Below, piece by piece: positions 51,331 through 59,120 of a stretch of DNA of 64,000 nucleotides (position 1 is the stretch's first letter; every line of letters starts with the position of its first letter). The notes beneath the pieces are model-generated. The model saw nothing but the letters and a program-made list of their open reading frames with translations. It was not told the DNA's origin and searched no databases. This DNA is from Planctomycetaceae bacterium (GTDB taxonomy: Bacteria > Planctomycetota > Planctomycetia > Pirellulales > Lacipirellulaceae). The translations under genes were made by a program, and so were the position numbers. The stretch covers positions 62,001-126,000 of the forward strand of contig PABB01000048.1 of NCBI GenBank assembly GCA_002702655.1, in the 5' to 3' direction.

Positions 51331-52761
51331 CTACATGTTCGTGAGATCGTCATCCCCGGGTCCGCCGACCAGCGCGTCGAGCGTGGCGCCCACCGCGGCG
51401 GCGTGGGCGCGGGGGGCGTCTTTGCGGAGGTACACGCGGACAAACCGGTGGGCGATCGGCATCTTCTGAAACAGCTGATCGTCCGTCAGCGGGCGGATCT
51501 CGCCGGTGCCGCTGCGCTGCAGAAAGTTCTGACCCGCGGTCGCCTTGCGGGCGTCGGGGCGGTAGATGTGCCGCGGCAGGTCGACCCGCAGTTCGATGTC
51601 TTTCAGCTCCGCCGGCAGCGCGGTGCGGATGGCTTGTTCGACAAATTCGGCGCTGTTGAAAATGCTGCTCGCCTCGGCCTGCTCGGCGCTGACGGCCAAG
51701 TTGCGTTCGTAGGCGGCTTCCCAGTCAACCTGGCGATGGATCAGCCGCTGCCAGCGCTCGCCCAGCGCGCGCGTGGTTACGGTGTCGCTCTTGTGCCAGC
51801 GGGCCACGTCGACCAATAGCGACCACTCGGTGAAGCCCAGGTAATCGTCCAGGTGCTCCAACGGGTTGCCGGGGAACAGCAGTTCGCGGCTGTCGCGGAA
51901 CAGTTCGGCCAGCGTTTTGTCGATCGCCCGCACGGTGCGGTGGTAGTACACGGCGCGGAACAGCTCGCTCTTGGTTTGCATGAACCGCAAGAGCGCGTTG
52001 ATCCCGCGGTGGTTGATCGTGAGCCCCTGCGGGCTGAAGAAACTGTAGCGCAGCAGCCGGTCCAGGTCGTACGCGCGTTGGCTGTAGCCGCTCATGTAGG
52101 CGTCGCGAAGCACGAAGTCCATGTTGTCCACGGTGTACAGTCCGCAGAACAGGCTGCGGAGCATGCCCAGCCAGCGGGGGTGCTCGGCAGCGTCATCCGC
52201 CTTGGGCCGTTGGATGAGCCACGCGATCTGCTCGGGGTCGAGCTGCTCGTCGGCGGCCAGCTCGCTGTTGGGACAGCGGCGAATCCCCCGCAGCAGGCCG
52301 CCCAACTCCTGGCGGATGATGTGGGCGCCCAGCGTTTCGTGCGTCAGCGGACCGCCATCGGGCAGGCGGAATCGGCTGAGGAAGTGCGCATCGAAAAAGT
52401 GCCCAAACGGCCCGTGACCCACGTCGTGCAGCAGCGCGGCGGCGCGCATGGTGCATTCGACGAACCCGCGGCTGGGGGCGTCGGGACAGATCTCCCGCAG
52501 GCTGCCGTAGAGCGACTCGACCACGCGGCTGGCCATGTGCATGGCGCCCACCACGTGCTGAAAGCGGGTGTGCTCGGCCGACGGATAGACCCACCACGCG
52601 GTCTGCAGTTGGTGAATCTGTCGCAGCCGCTGCAGCCAGGGATGGTCCAGCAGCGTGCGTTCGGACGTTTCGCCGTCGTCGACGATCGACACGAACGGGA
52701 TGTACCCGTGGATGGGGTCGTGAATGAGGCTCTCGCGCTGGATGTCTTTCATTCCGGCCAT
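51331..52761 (-). CDS. HD-domain phosphohydrolase (dGTPase-like)
   Basis: This 476-residue soluble enzyme has the HD motif HTRFQHVVGAMHM followed by LLHDVGHGPFGH (His-Asp pair) and a later NMDFVLRDAYMSG region, as in the YdhJ/YwfO-type HD family that acts on nucleotide triphosphates or ppGpp-like compounds. The early IHDPIHGYIPF is typical of the family. The C-terminal part (about 370-470) is not assigned. The start is ATG 52761 or 52752; the frame upstream has no homology. Confidence 0.85.
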   Translation of the reverse strand: MAGMKDIQRESLIHDPIHGYIPFVSIVDDGETSERTLLDHPWLQRLRQIHQLQTAWWVYPSAEHTRFQHVVGAMHMASRVVESLYGSLREICPDAPSRGFVECTMRAAALLHDVGHGPFGHFFDAHFLSRFRLPDGGPLTHETLGAHIIRQELGGLLRGIRRCPNSELAADEQLDPEQIAWLIQRPKADDAAEHPRWLGMLRSLFCGLYTVDNMDFVLRDAYMSGYSQRAYDLDRLLRYSFFSPQGLTINHRGINALLRFMQTKSELFRAVYYHRTVRAIDKTLAELFRDSRELLFPGNPLEHLDDYLGFTEWSLLVDVARWHKSDTVTTRALGERWQRLIHRQVDWEAAYERNLAVSAEQAEASSIFNSAEFVEQAIRTALPAELKDIELRVDLPRHIYRPDARKATAGQNFLQRSGTGEIRPLTDDQLFQKMPIAHRFVRVYLRKDAPRAHAAAVGATLDALVGGPGDDDLTNM

Positions 52762-52797
52762 TGTCCGGCGCGGTCGCATCGCGACAAGGGCGGCGGG

Positions 52798-52906
52798 GGG
52801 AATGTTGGATGTGCGATGTGAGATTGTTGATGTGAGGGGCGGGCACGGAGGTGGCGCCAATCGCCATCGGTGGTCGGGCCTTAGCGATCGCGGCCACGCG
52901 ATCCCG
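52798..52906. repeat. Repeat family H, copy 2
   Basis: GGGAATGTTGGATGTGCGAT and GTGAGATTGTTGATGTG, followed later by TTAGCGATCGCGGCCACGCG, repeat the block upstream of purB (50531-50629). Confidence 0.75.
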
Positions 52907-52933
52907 CCCTGATTCGAGTCCACCGGCCGCGCG

Positions 52934-53218
52934 CTATTCACCGTCGGCGGCCAATTCCTCGTCCAACTCCACATCGCCATGCAGGGCGACTTCCTCGCAG
53001 GGCGAGTTGAGATACGCCGCGGTCAGGGCCACCAACAGCCCCACCACAGCGGCCAGCCAGACGACGGCCAGCCCCAGCGAGATGCGATCCACGGCCGCGG
53101 CGCCGGCGTCGTCGCCCATGGCGCCCAGCAGCGTGCGGACCCACACCAGAATGGCGATGACCACGGGGGCGCCCAGCGTGGCGCCCAGCAAGGATTTGAC
53201 CGTGGTGCGGAGCGTCAT
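52934..53218 (-). CDS. Small two-TM membrane protein
   Basis: This 94-residue protein starts MTLRTTVKSLLGATLGAPVV. Two membrane helices (about 15-30 and 50-70: GLAVVWLAAVVGLLVALTAA) are joined by a short loop. The C-terminus is acidic (EVALHGDVELDEELAADGE). It looks like a small planctomycete membrane protein with no known function. The frame remains open upstream but lacks the membrane pattern. Confidence 0.6.
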   Translation of the reverse strand: MTLRTTVKSLLGATLGAPVVIAILVWVRTLLGAMGDDAGAAAVDRISLGLAVVWLAAVVGLLVALTAAYLNSPCEEVALHGDVELDEELAADGE

Positions 53219-53500
53219 CGCCAGTTGACTCGTTGGAAGAGGGCTGGGGCTCGTGCACCCGGGGAGTCGTCGCCCGCCCAGGTTGCGCAATCAGTACAGT
53301 CCGCCACTGTCGAGTGGAATCTTCGGTCACGGCGCGGCGGGTGTCAATGCTCGCGGGGGCGTTGTTTCGCGGCATCCGGCTGGCGCAGGGCGTTTTGCCC
53401 GGAGCGCGGGCGAAATTGACGCGGCCCGGCGGCGACCAACAATAGTGTCAGCAGGATGTCGCCAACGTTTTGGCGACTTGTCTGATCGCCTCCAAAGGAC
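53219..53500. other. Gap without recognised gene
   Basis: The 282 bp hold a short GTCGCCAACGTTTTGGCGAC hairpin near 53458 and nothing else. Confidence 0.45.
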
Positions 53501-53564
53501 GCGCACCAGCCGGACCGCCACGCGGTCCGGGAATCCCTGAGGCGGTGCGCCTCCGGCTGGTTGC
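53501..53564. repeat. Inverted hairpin element with CGGACCG...CGGTCCG core
   Basis: GCGCACCAGCCGG at the left pairs with CCGGCTGGTTGCG at the right. Inside lie hairpins CGGACCG/CGGTCCG and a GAGGCGGTGC segment. It lies just upstream of the 53595 gene. Confidence 0.65.
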
Positions 53565-53594
53565 GTGTTCAGCGTTCTTGATTCAGCTCGCCGT

Positions 53595-55991
53595 ATGATC
53601 GTCCGACGCTTGATTGCCGTTCGCCGAGGGTTGCCGCTGACGGCGCTGATGTGCGCCGTGGCGGTTGCCGCGCCCGCGCACGCGCAGAAACTGCTGCTCA
53701 ACGACGGCCGCTTGCTGGCGGGCAAGCTCAACCAAGTGGCCGGAGTGGCCGAGACGCCCGACAAGCAAGCGCCCCAGCCGGGCCAGGTGCCCACGCGGCC
53801 GATTTTGATCGTCGACGACGACCTGCGGCGCACGTTCGTGCCGCGGCAGAATGTCGTGGAGATCCTGGAGTCGGCGCCCGAGCAACTGGTGCGGATTCCG
53901 ATCTGGCAGCAAACGGCCACCGCGGGCAGCAAGCTGCTGAGCGTCGGCCCCGCGACGCGAATCACGCCGTTCGACAAGTATGGCCGGCGGATCTACGAAA
54001 TGATCTCGGCCAAGGGTCCGCTGGCGGTCGTGCAGGGGATCACGGAACTGACGCCGCGATACGCCAAGGTCGAAGGGCTGTACGGCCGCTCGCCCGTGGT
54101 GATGTGGGACAGCCGGCTGTCGATTGATGCGATCCCCCCCGAGACGCTCGAAGCCATACTGCACCAAGCAATCGACCAAAGCGATCCCGACGCGCGGCTG
54201 CAGATTGTGCGGTTCTACGCCGAAGCGCGCAAGTTCCACGAAGCCCGTCGCGAATTGGAACGATTGATCCAAGACTTCCCGGACAAGCAAGAACTGCAGG
54301 ACGAGGTGAAGCTGCTGCGCCGGTACGGCGCCGAGCGGATCTTTGACGAGATCGAACTGCGCAAGAGCGCCGGGCAGCATCGGCTGGCGGCGTACTTGTT
54401 GGATCGCTATCCCACCGAAGAGGTCGGCAGCGAAACGTTGCAGAAGGTCCGCCAGATGGCGCGCGAGTACGAGACCGAGGCGGCCCGCATCGCACGGATC
54501 GCCGCCGAGCTGCGGCGCGTTGTCGAAGCGATTGCCGATCCCGACACCCGCGGGCTGGCCACCCCGATTGCCGCCGAGGTGGCCGCGGGGCTCACGCACA
54601 ACAACGTGGGTCGCATGGCGCCGTTCGTGCAACTGCTGGACGATCCTGATTTAACGAACGAAGAGAAGGCGGGCCTGGCGATCACCGGCTGGCTGTTGGG
54701 CCCCGAGGAGGCCGAGCCCGATTTGCCGTTGGCCGTCGAGCTGGTCAAGGTGCGCGACGTGGTGCAGCGGTACCTGCTGGAGCCGGCGGCGCAGCAGCGG
54801 CGGGCGCTGCTCGATTCGCTGGCCAGCTACGACGCGGCCACCGTCGAGCGGCTCGCCAAGCTGATCGCCCAGATGGTTCCGCCGTGGCACGAAGCGACAT
54901 TTTTGGACCCGGCGCAAGCCGGCGACTTCGTGATCAGCGCCCCGGGCGGCACCAGCGACGGCGATTTTCGCTACCACATTCAACTGCCGCCGGAGTACGA
55001 CCCCACGCGTCGCTACCCGGTCATCGTGGCGCTGAACGGGCAATACAACGACCCGACCGACGAGCTGGAGTTCTGGGCCGGACGGCGGCGCGAAAGCGAC
55101 GGCGAGCAGCAGGCCCCGCCCCGCACGGGGCAGTCGATGCGACACGGCTACATCGTGATGGCGCCGCTGTGGCTCAAGCCGAAGCAGATCGAGTACGAGT
55201 ACTCCGGCCGCGAACACGTGGCCGTGCTCACCTGCCTGCGCGACGCGATGCGGCGGTTTTCGATTGACTCGGATCGCGTGTATCTCGCGGGGCACGACAT
55301 CGGCGGCGATGCGGCGTGGGATTTCGGGCAGGCCCATCCCGATCTGTGGGCCGGCGTGTTGCCGATCGTCGCCTCCAGCGGCGACAGCTACGTGAAACAC
55401 TACTGGCAGAACGCCAAGCACGTGGCGTTCTACTTTCTGGCCGGCGAACTGGACGGCCAGCGGATGGTCACCAACTCGTCGGTGCTCGACAAGTACCTGC
55501 GGCGGCACTACGACACGACGGTGGTCGAGTATCTGGGCCGCGGCCACGAGCCGTTCGGCGACGACGTGGTCAACATGTTCGACTGGATGAGCCGCAAGCA
55601 GCGCGGCGCTCCGCCCGTGGAGTTCGAGTGCGACGCGCTGCGGCCGTGGGACAATTACTTCTGGTGGGTCGAGTGCCGCGATTATCCCGAGGACCTGGTC
55701 GTGTTTCCCAGCGAGTGGGACATCCGCAAACCGCGCCCGGTGCGGGTCGGCGGCAGCCGCAAGCCGGTGGGCAGTAACGACATCGACGCGGACGTGCCGT
55801 CGGAGGCCGCCACGATCTGGCTCAGCCCCGACATGGTCGACTTCGACGAGCCGATTCGCGTGAAGGTCAACCGCCGGCGGGTCACGACGACCAACAACCC
55901 GGTCACGACCTCGGTCGAGGTGCTGCTGGAAGACGTCCGCACCCGCGCCGATCGGCAGCGGCCGTTCTGGGCGAAGGTGGAGTGGCCGTAA
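53595..55991 (+). CDS. Secreted protein with C-terminal alpha/beta hydrolase domain having an Asp nucleophile position
   Basis: This 798-residue protein has a signal peptide (RRGLPLTALMCAVAVAAPAHAQ). Residues about 30-460 are mostly helical with no clear family. From about 460 to 700 an alpha/beta-hydrolase domain follows, with YHIQLPPEYDPTRRYPVIVA, HGYIVMAPLWLKPKQ, and the elbow VYLAGHDIGGDAAWDFGQAH. In esterases and peptidases the elbow is GxSxG; here Ser is replaced by Asp568, as in haloalkane dehalogenases and epoxide hydrolases. A late GRGHEPFGDDVV supplies the His. The last 100 residues look like a separate domain (RKPRPVRVGGSRKPV). Its activity is unknown. Confidence 0.8.
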   Translation: MIVRRLIAVRRGLPLTALMCAVAVAAPAHAQKLLLNDGRLLAGKLNQVAGVAETPDKQAPQPGQVPTRPILIVDDDLRRTFVPRQNVVEILESAPEQLVRIPIWQQTATAGSKLLSVGPATRITPFDKYGRRIYEMISAKGPLAVVQGITELTPRYAKVEGLYGRSPVVMWDSRLSIDAIPPETLEAILHQAIDQSDPDARLQIVRFYAEARKFHEARRELERLIQDFPDKQELQDEVKLLRRYGAERIFDEIELRKSAGQHRLAAYLLDRYPTEEVGSETLQKVRQMAREYETEAARIARIAAELRRVVEAIADPDTRGLATPIAAEVAAGLTHNNVGRMAPFVQLLDDPDLTNEEKAGLAITGWLLGPEEAEPDLPLAVELVKVRDVVQRYLLEPAAQQRRALLDSLASYDAATVERLAKLIAQMVPPWHEATFLDPAQAGDFVISAPGGTSDGDFRYHIQLPPEYDPTRRYPVIVALNGQYNDPTDELEFWAGRRRESDGEQQAPPRTGQSMRHGYIVMAPLWLKPKQIEYEYSGREHVAVLTCLRDAMRRFSIDSDRVYLAGHDIGGDAAWDFGQAHPDLWAGVLPIVASSGDSYVKHYWQNAKHVAFYFLAGELDGQRMVTNSSVLDKYLRRHYDTTVVEYLGRGHEPFGDDVVNMFDWMSRKQRGAPPVEFECDALRPWDNYFWWVECRDYPEDLVVFPSEWDIRKPRPVRVGGSRKPVGSNDIDADVPSEAATIWLSPDMVDFDEPIRVKVNRRRVTTTNNPVTTSVEVLLEDVRTRADRQRPFWAKVEWP

Positions 55992-56017
55992 GATTAGCAG
56001 CACTGGGGCGTTGGGAG

Positions 56018-56023
56018 TATAAT
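56018..56023 (+). promoter_or_regulatory. -10 box (TATAAT) directly before the antitoxin gene
   Basis: A perfect TATAAT at 56018-56023 is followed by CCAGCC and the ATG at 56030. A leaderless antitoxin mRNA would result. No good -35 is seen. Confidence 0.5.
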
Positions 56024-56029
56024 CCAGCC

Positions 56030-56290
56030 ATGACCTACCACGGCTACATCAAAGACGGCACAGTGATTGTCGAAGGGCTCCCGGCGATTCCCGACGGGAC
56101 GCAGGTCACGGTTGTCGTGACGCCGCAGGAATCCGGCAGCGACAAAATGTCACTGGAGCAGTTGGCGAAGTACCGCGCTGCGCTGGATGAGATTCGCGCG
56201 TTGCCAAACGAGAACCCTGGCGACACGTTTAGCGGCGCCGACCACGACGAAGTCCTTTACGGGCCGTCCCAAGGCAGCCCGAACCCATGA
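56030..56290 (+). CDS. Antitoxin of a VapBC-type toxin-antitoxin pair
   Basis: This 86-residue protein starts MTYHGYIKDGTVIVEGLPAI, a small beta-rich DNA-binding fold of the DUF104/AF2212 type (PDGTQVTVVVTPQ). A charged helical stretch follows (SLEQLAKYRAALDEIRALPN), which probably wraps the toxin. The last residues are DDEVLYG-type acidic. It overlaps the toxin gene by 4 bp (ATGA). A perfect TATAAT box precedes it. The family is inferred from pattern and from the adjacent PIN protein. Confidence 0.75.
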   Translation: MTYHGYIKDGTVIVEGLPAIPDGTQVTVVVTPQESGSDKMSLEQLAKYRAALDEIRALPNENPGDTFSGADHDEVLYGPSQGSPNP

Positions 56291-56679
56291 TCTTCGTGGA
56301 CACCGGGGCGTGGTTCGCGAGTTTTTCAGCTGCTGATGCGCACCACGACCGCGTCGATGCTTGGTTGGCCGCCAATGCACAGCAACTGGTGACGACCGAC
56401 TACTGCGTCGATGAAACGTTGACGCTGCTACTCAAGCGAGACCGCGTCGACACGGCGATTCGCGCCGCGCGCATTCTGTTCGATGAACGACTGGCGACGC
56501 TTCACTATCTGACTCGCAGCCAAATTCAGCGCGCTGCGGTCTTGTTTCAGCAGCGCGCCGCGGACGGCTGGAGCTTCACCGATTGCACCAGCAAGATCGT
56601 CATCGACGATCTGCGCATTACCTCGGCGCTGGCGTTGGACGAGCACTTCGCCCAGTTTGGCGTGGCCGTGTTGCCGTAG
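56287..56679 (+). CDS. PIN-domain toxin (VapC type)
   Basis: This 130-residue PIN-domain RNase starts MIFVDTGAWFASFSAADAHH. It has the family Asp5, Glu (VDETLTLLLKRDRV), the C-terminal Asp in SFTDCTSKIVI and the late Asp in ALALDEHFAQFG, which together hold the metal ion. Such toxins cut tRNA or rRNA unless bound by the antitoxin. It follows the antitoxin with a 4-bp ATGA overlap. No phage or plasmid genes surround the pair. Confidence 0.9.
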   Translation: MIFVDTGAWFASFSAADAHHDRVDAWLAANAQQLVTTDYCVDETLTLLLKRDRVDTAIRAARILFDERLATLHYLTRSQIQRAAVLFQQRAADGWSFTDCTSKIVIDDLRITSALALDEHFAQFGVAVLP

Positions 56680-56697
56680 ACGTGGGCCCAAGCGTGG

Positions 56698-56773
56698 CGT
56701 GCCACGGCTCTGCGAGCCATGAGACCCAAGATGGCAGTCGCCCACGCGCACGGCTCACAGAGCCGTGGCACGC
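56698..56773. repeat. Repeat family A, full paired-hairpin element
   Basis: CGTGCCACGGCTCTGCGAGC (left arm, slightly diverged end) pairs with GCGCACGGCTCACAGAGCCG (TGGCACGC) across about 30 bp. Confidence 0.85.
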
Positions 56774-56784
56774 GTTGGCTGGCC

Positions 56785-58761
56785 CTACCGCACCGTCGTG
56801 CCGGCGGGGATGGCGCCCGGGGCGCCCGTGCGGGCTTGCACCGGCTGCTTGGTCAGCGTGGCGCCCACGACGAACCAACCGTCGTCGTCCGCCCGCACCA
56901 GCGTGCCGGCCGGACTGAAGTACCGCCGCACCATCTCGAAGTTCGGCAGCTCTTTGCCGTCGATCTTCTGCGTGCGCAGCTTGCCCTCGTCGGCGTCTTC
57001 CGGCGGGGTCAGCAGCCGGTTCAACAGGCGGCCCAGCAGCGTTTCGGACTCCGGCATCTTGCCCTGACGCAGCAGTTCGTACGTGGGGCGATACGCCTCG
57101 TCGGTCCGCACAAAGCAGCGAGCGCACACGGGGCCTTGGATCAGGCTGTTCAGCGCCGAGTCGACCTGGTGGAAGTCGCCTGATCCCAACAGGGCTTCCT
57201 GCTGGGCCTGGGTGCTGAGCACCTTCTCCATGAACTCGCGATGCGAAGCGATCAGCAGGTGCCCGTTGGTCACGCACACGGCCGAGTTGGGCGCCGGGGC
57301 GGCGGCGCCGCCGTTGGCCGCGGGCGCGGGGCCCAGCGGCTCCAGCCCGCCCAAGTCGATGTCCAACTCCGGCACGTCGCTTTGCGGCTCGGAAATCTCC
57401 CAGATCGTGTGCCCCTGGAAGTCCCGCGCGAACGCGTTGGGATCGGCTTCCATAAACCGCTGCACGGCCGCGGCGATCGCCGCTTCGTTCTTGACCTCCA
57501 GGGCGAACAGGTACCGCTCGCTCTTGGTGGTGATGGGCACTTGGTAGTCGGTCACCAGCGACACGCGATTGCCCAGGTGCGCGACAAAGTCTTTCTCGAC
57601 GTCGACCTGCGGGCCGTAGGGGTCTTTGCGGAGCCCCTCGACCACGTCGGCAAACGCGTTTTCGTAACCGGCGATGGCGTCGAACAGCGTGTCGACGTGG
57701 TCGAACGCGTTCTTCAGGTCCATGTTGAACGTGCGGTAGCTGGCCAGCCCGCGGGGAATCCACGGTTGCGGGTCCAGTTGGCCGCCGTTGGGGAACTGCA
57801 TCATCCGCATCGCCAGGCGATACTTGTCTTCGGCCCCCGGCACCGGCGGGGCGTAAATTGCCGTGCGGTGCAGCACCTCGAACGCGCCGCCGACGATCAG
57901 ATTCACAAACCCGCCCGCGCCTTGCACGGCGTCGAAGCCCTGGCTGTTGAGGATCTCGACGTAGTCTTTCCCCGGCGGCTCGGCGCCCGGACGACGCATC
58001 GACCGTGCGGCCCGAGCGTAACCAAACGGATCGGCAAACCACCGCAGCTCGGGCGCCAGGCCGTCGGCCTCGGCCGTGCAGCGCCGCATCGTTTCCTGAT
58101 AGGGCTTCACGTCGCGCAGCGCGTCGCCGCCCTGTCCTGCCGCGCGGCGGACCATCTCTTCCGCTTCGGCCCGGTTGTCCACGGCGCACAGCAGGTCGTT
58201 GGTCGCAAAGAACACAGCGGTGCGGGCGATGTCGCCGTTGCGCTGCGGGGGGATGTCGTACACGGTCATCGCCACGCCAGCGGCATTGGCGATCGAGCGC
58301 TTGGCGTTCCGCTTGGTCAGGTCGGCGTCGATCTTGGCGAACAGTTGCCCTGCGGCCGCTTGCCGCCCGGCAATGTCCACGGTGACCGCCACGGCCGCGC
58401 GGTCGTTCTGCCGCTCAATCATCGCCATGCCGATCTCGCCGGCGGCCACCTCGCGCAGGTCCTCCAGCCGCAAGCCGAGCTTTTGATGCACGCCGGCCAT
58501 CTTGCGCTGGATTTGCAGCTTGGCGTCCTCGACGAACGGCCGCATCGACTCGTCCTGCATCATCTGGCCGAGCTGCGTTTGCTGCCAATGGGCCTCCAGC
58601 GCCTTGAGGTCCGCGATCGACACGAACCCGCGGGTCGCCGCGGACATCACGGCATCGCTGGCAGGAGCGGCAGCGCGGGCGGGCGCAGCCGCGGCGACGA
58701 ACAGGGAAAAACACGCGGCCAGCAGGGCGCACGAAGCGGATCTGCGGTCGGAATAAGCCAT
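56785..58761 (-). CDS. Large secreted protein of unknown function
   Basis: This 658-residue protein has a signal peptide (SCALLAACFSLFVAAAAPARA). The rest is soluble and mostly helical, with a Pro/Ala-rich linker near 505-530 (PLGPAPAANGGAAAPAPNSA). It resembles long planctomycete secreted proteins in which similar lines of residues such as FVSIADLKALEAHWQQTQLG begin the mature part. I see no catalytic motif. It is probably a structural or substrate-binding protein. The start MAYSDRRSASC is fixed by the signal peptide; the upstream frame is not homologous. Confidence 0.7.
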   Translation of the reverse strand: MAYSDRRSASCALLAACFSLFVAAAAPARAAAPASDAVMSAATRGFVSIADLKALEAHWQQTQLGQMMQDESMRPFVEDAKLQIQRKMAGVHQKLGLRLEDLREVAAGEIGMAMIERQNDRAAVAVTVDIAGRQAAAGQLFAKIDADLTKRNAKRSIANAAGVAMTVYDIPPQRNGDIARTAVFFATNDLLCAVDNRAEAEEMVRRAAGQGGDALRDVKPYQETMRRCTAEADGLAPELRWFADPFGYARAARSMRRPGAEPPGKDYVEILNSQGFDAVQGAGGFVNLIVGGAFEVLHRTAIYAPPVPGAEDKYRLAMRMMQFPNGGQLDPQPWIPRGLASYRTFNMDLKNAFDHVDTLFDAIAGYENAFADVVEGLRKDPYGPQVDVEKDFVAHLGNRVSLVTDYQVPITTKSERYLFALEVKNEAAIAAAVQRFMEADPNAFARDFQGHTIWEISEPQSDVPELDIDLGGLEPLGPAPAANGGAAAPAPNSAVCVTNGHLLIASHREFMEKVLSTQAQQEALLGSGDFHQVDSALNSLIQGPVCARCFVRTDEAYRPTYELLRQGKMPESETLLGRLLNRLLTPPEDADEGKLRTQKIDGKELPNFEMVRRYFSPAGTLVRADDDGWFVVGATLTKQPVQARTGAPGAIPAGTTVR

Positions 58762-59030
58762 AGGTAACCTGCCTGGGGAGGCCGCCGCCGCCGGCAGCCT
58801 GGGGGGTAGCGGGAGAGGGAAGCGCGGGGACTTTAGTGGGTTATCGGCGGAGCGGCAAGATTTATCCTGCCCCTCGGCACGGGAAACGTAGAGCTTACCC
58901 AACGCTAGCAACACGAACCAAGGCGCCCGGTGCGGGTTTCGAGGAACTGCGCTGAGTTTGCGGCGGCGGATGCCGGTGCGGGTTGACGCAAAGCGGCTCG
59001 CCGCGGCGACTTAGCAGGCCTAGCGACCCC

Positions 59031-59106
59031 GTGTGCCACGGCTCTGTGAGCCCTGCGCGGGGGCGACCGCCATCGCAAATCGCACGGCTCACAGTGCCGT
59101 CCCGCG
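59031..59106. repeat. Repeat family A, full paired-hairpin element
   Basis: GTGTGCCACGGCTCTGTGAG and CACGGCTCACAGTGCCGTCC are inverted, with a centre of about 30 bp. Both arms have drifted slightly. Confidence 0.75.
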
Positions 59107-59120
59107 CGAAGTGATCCGCC

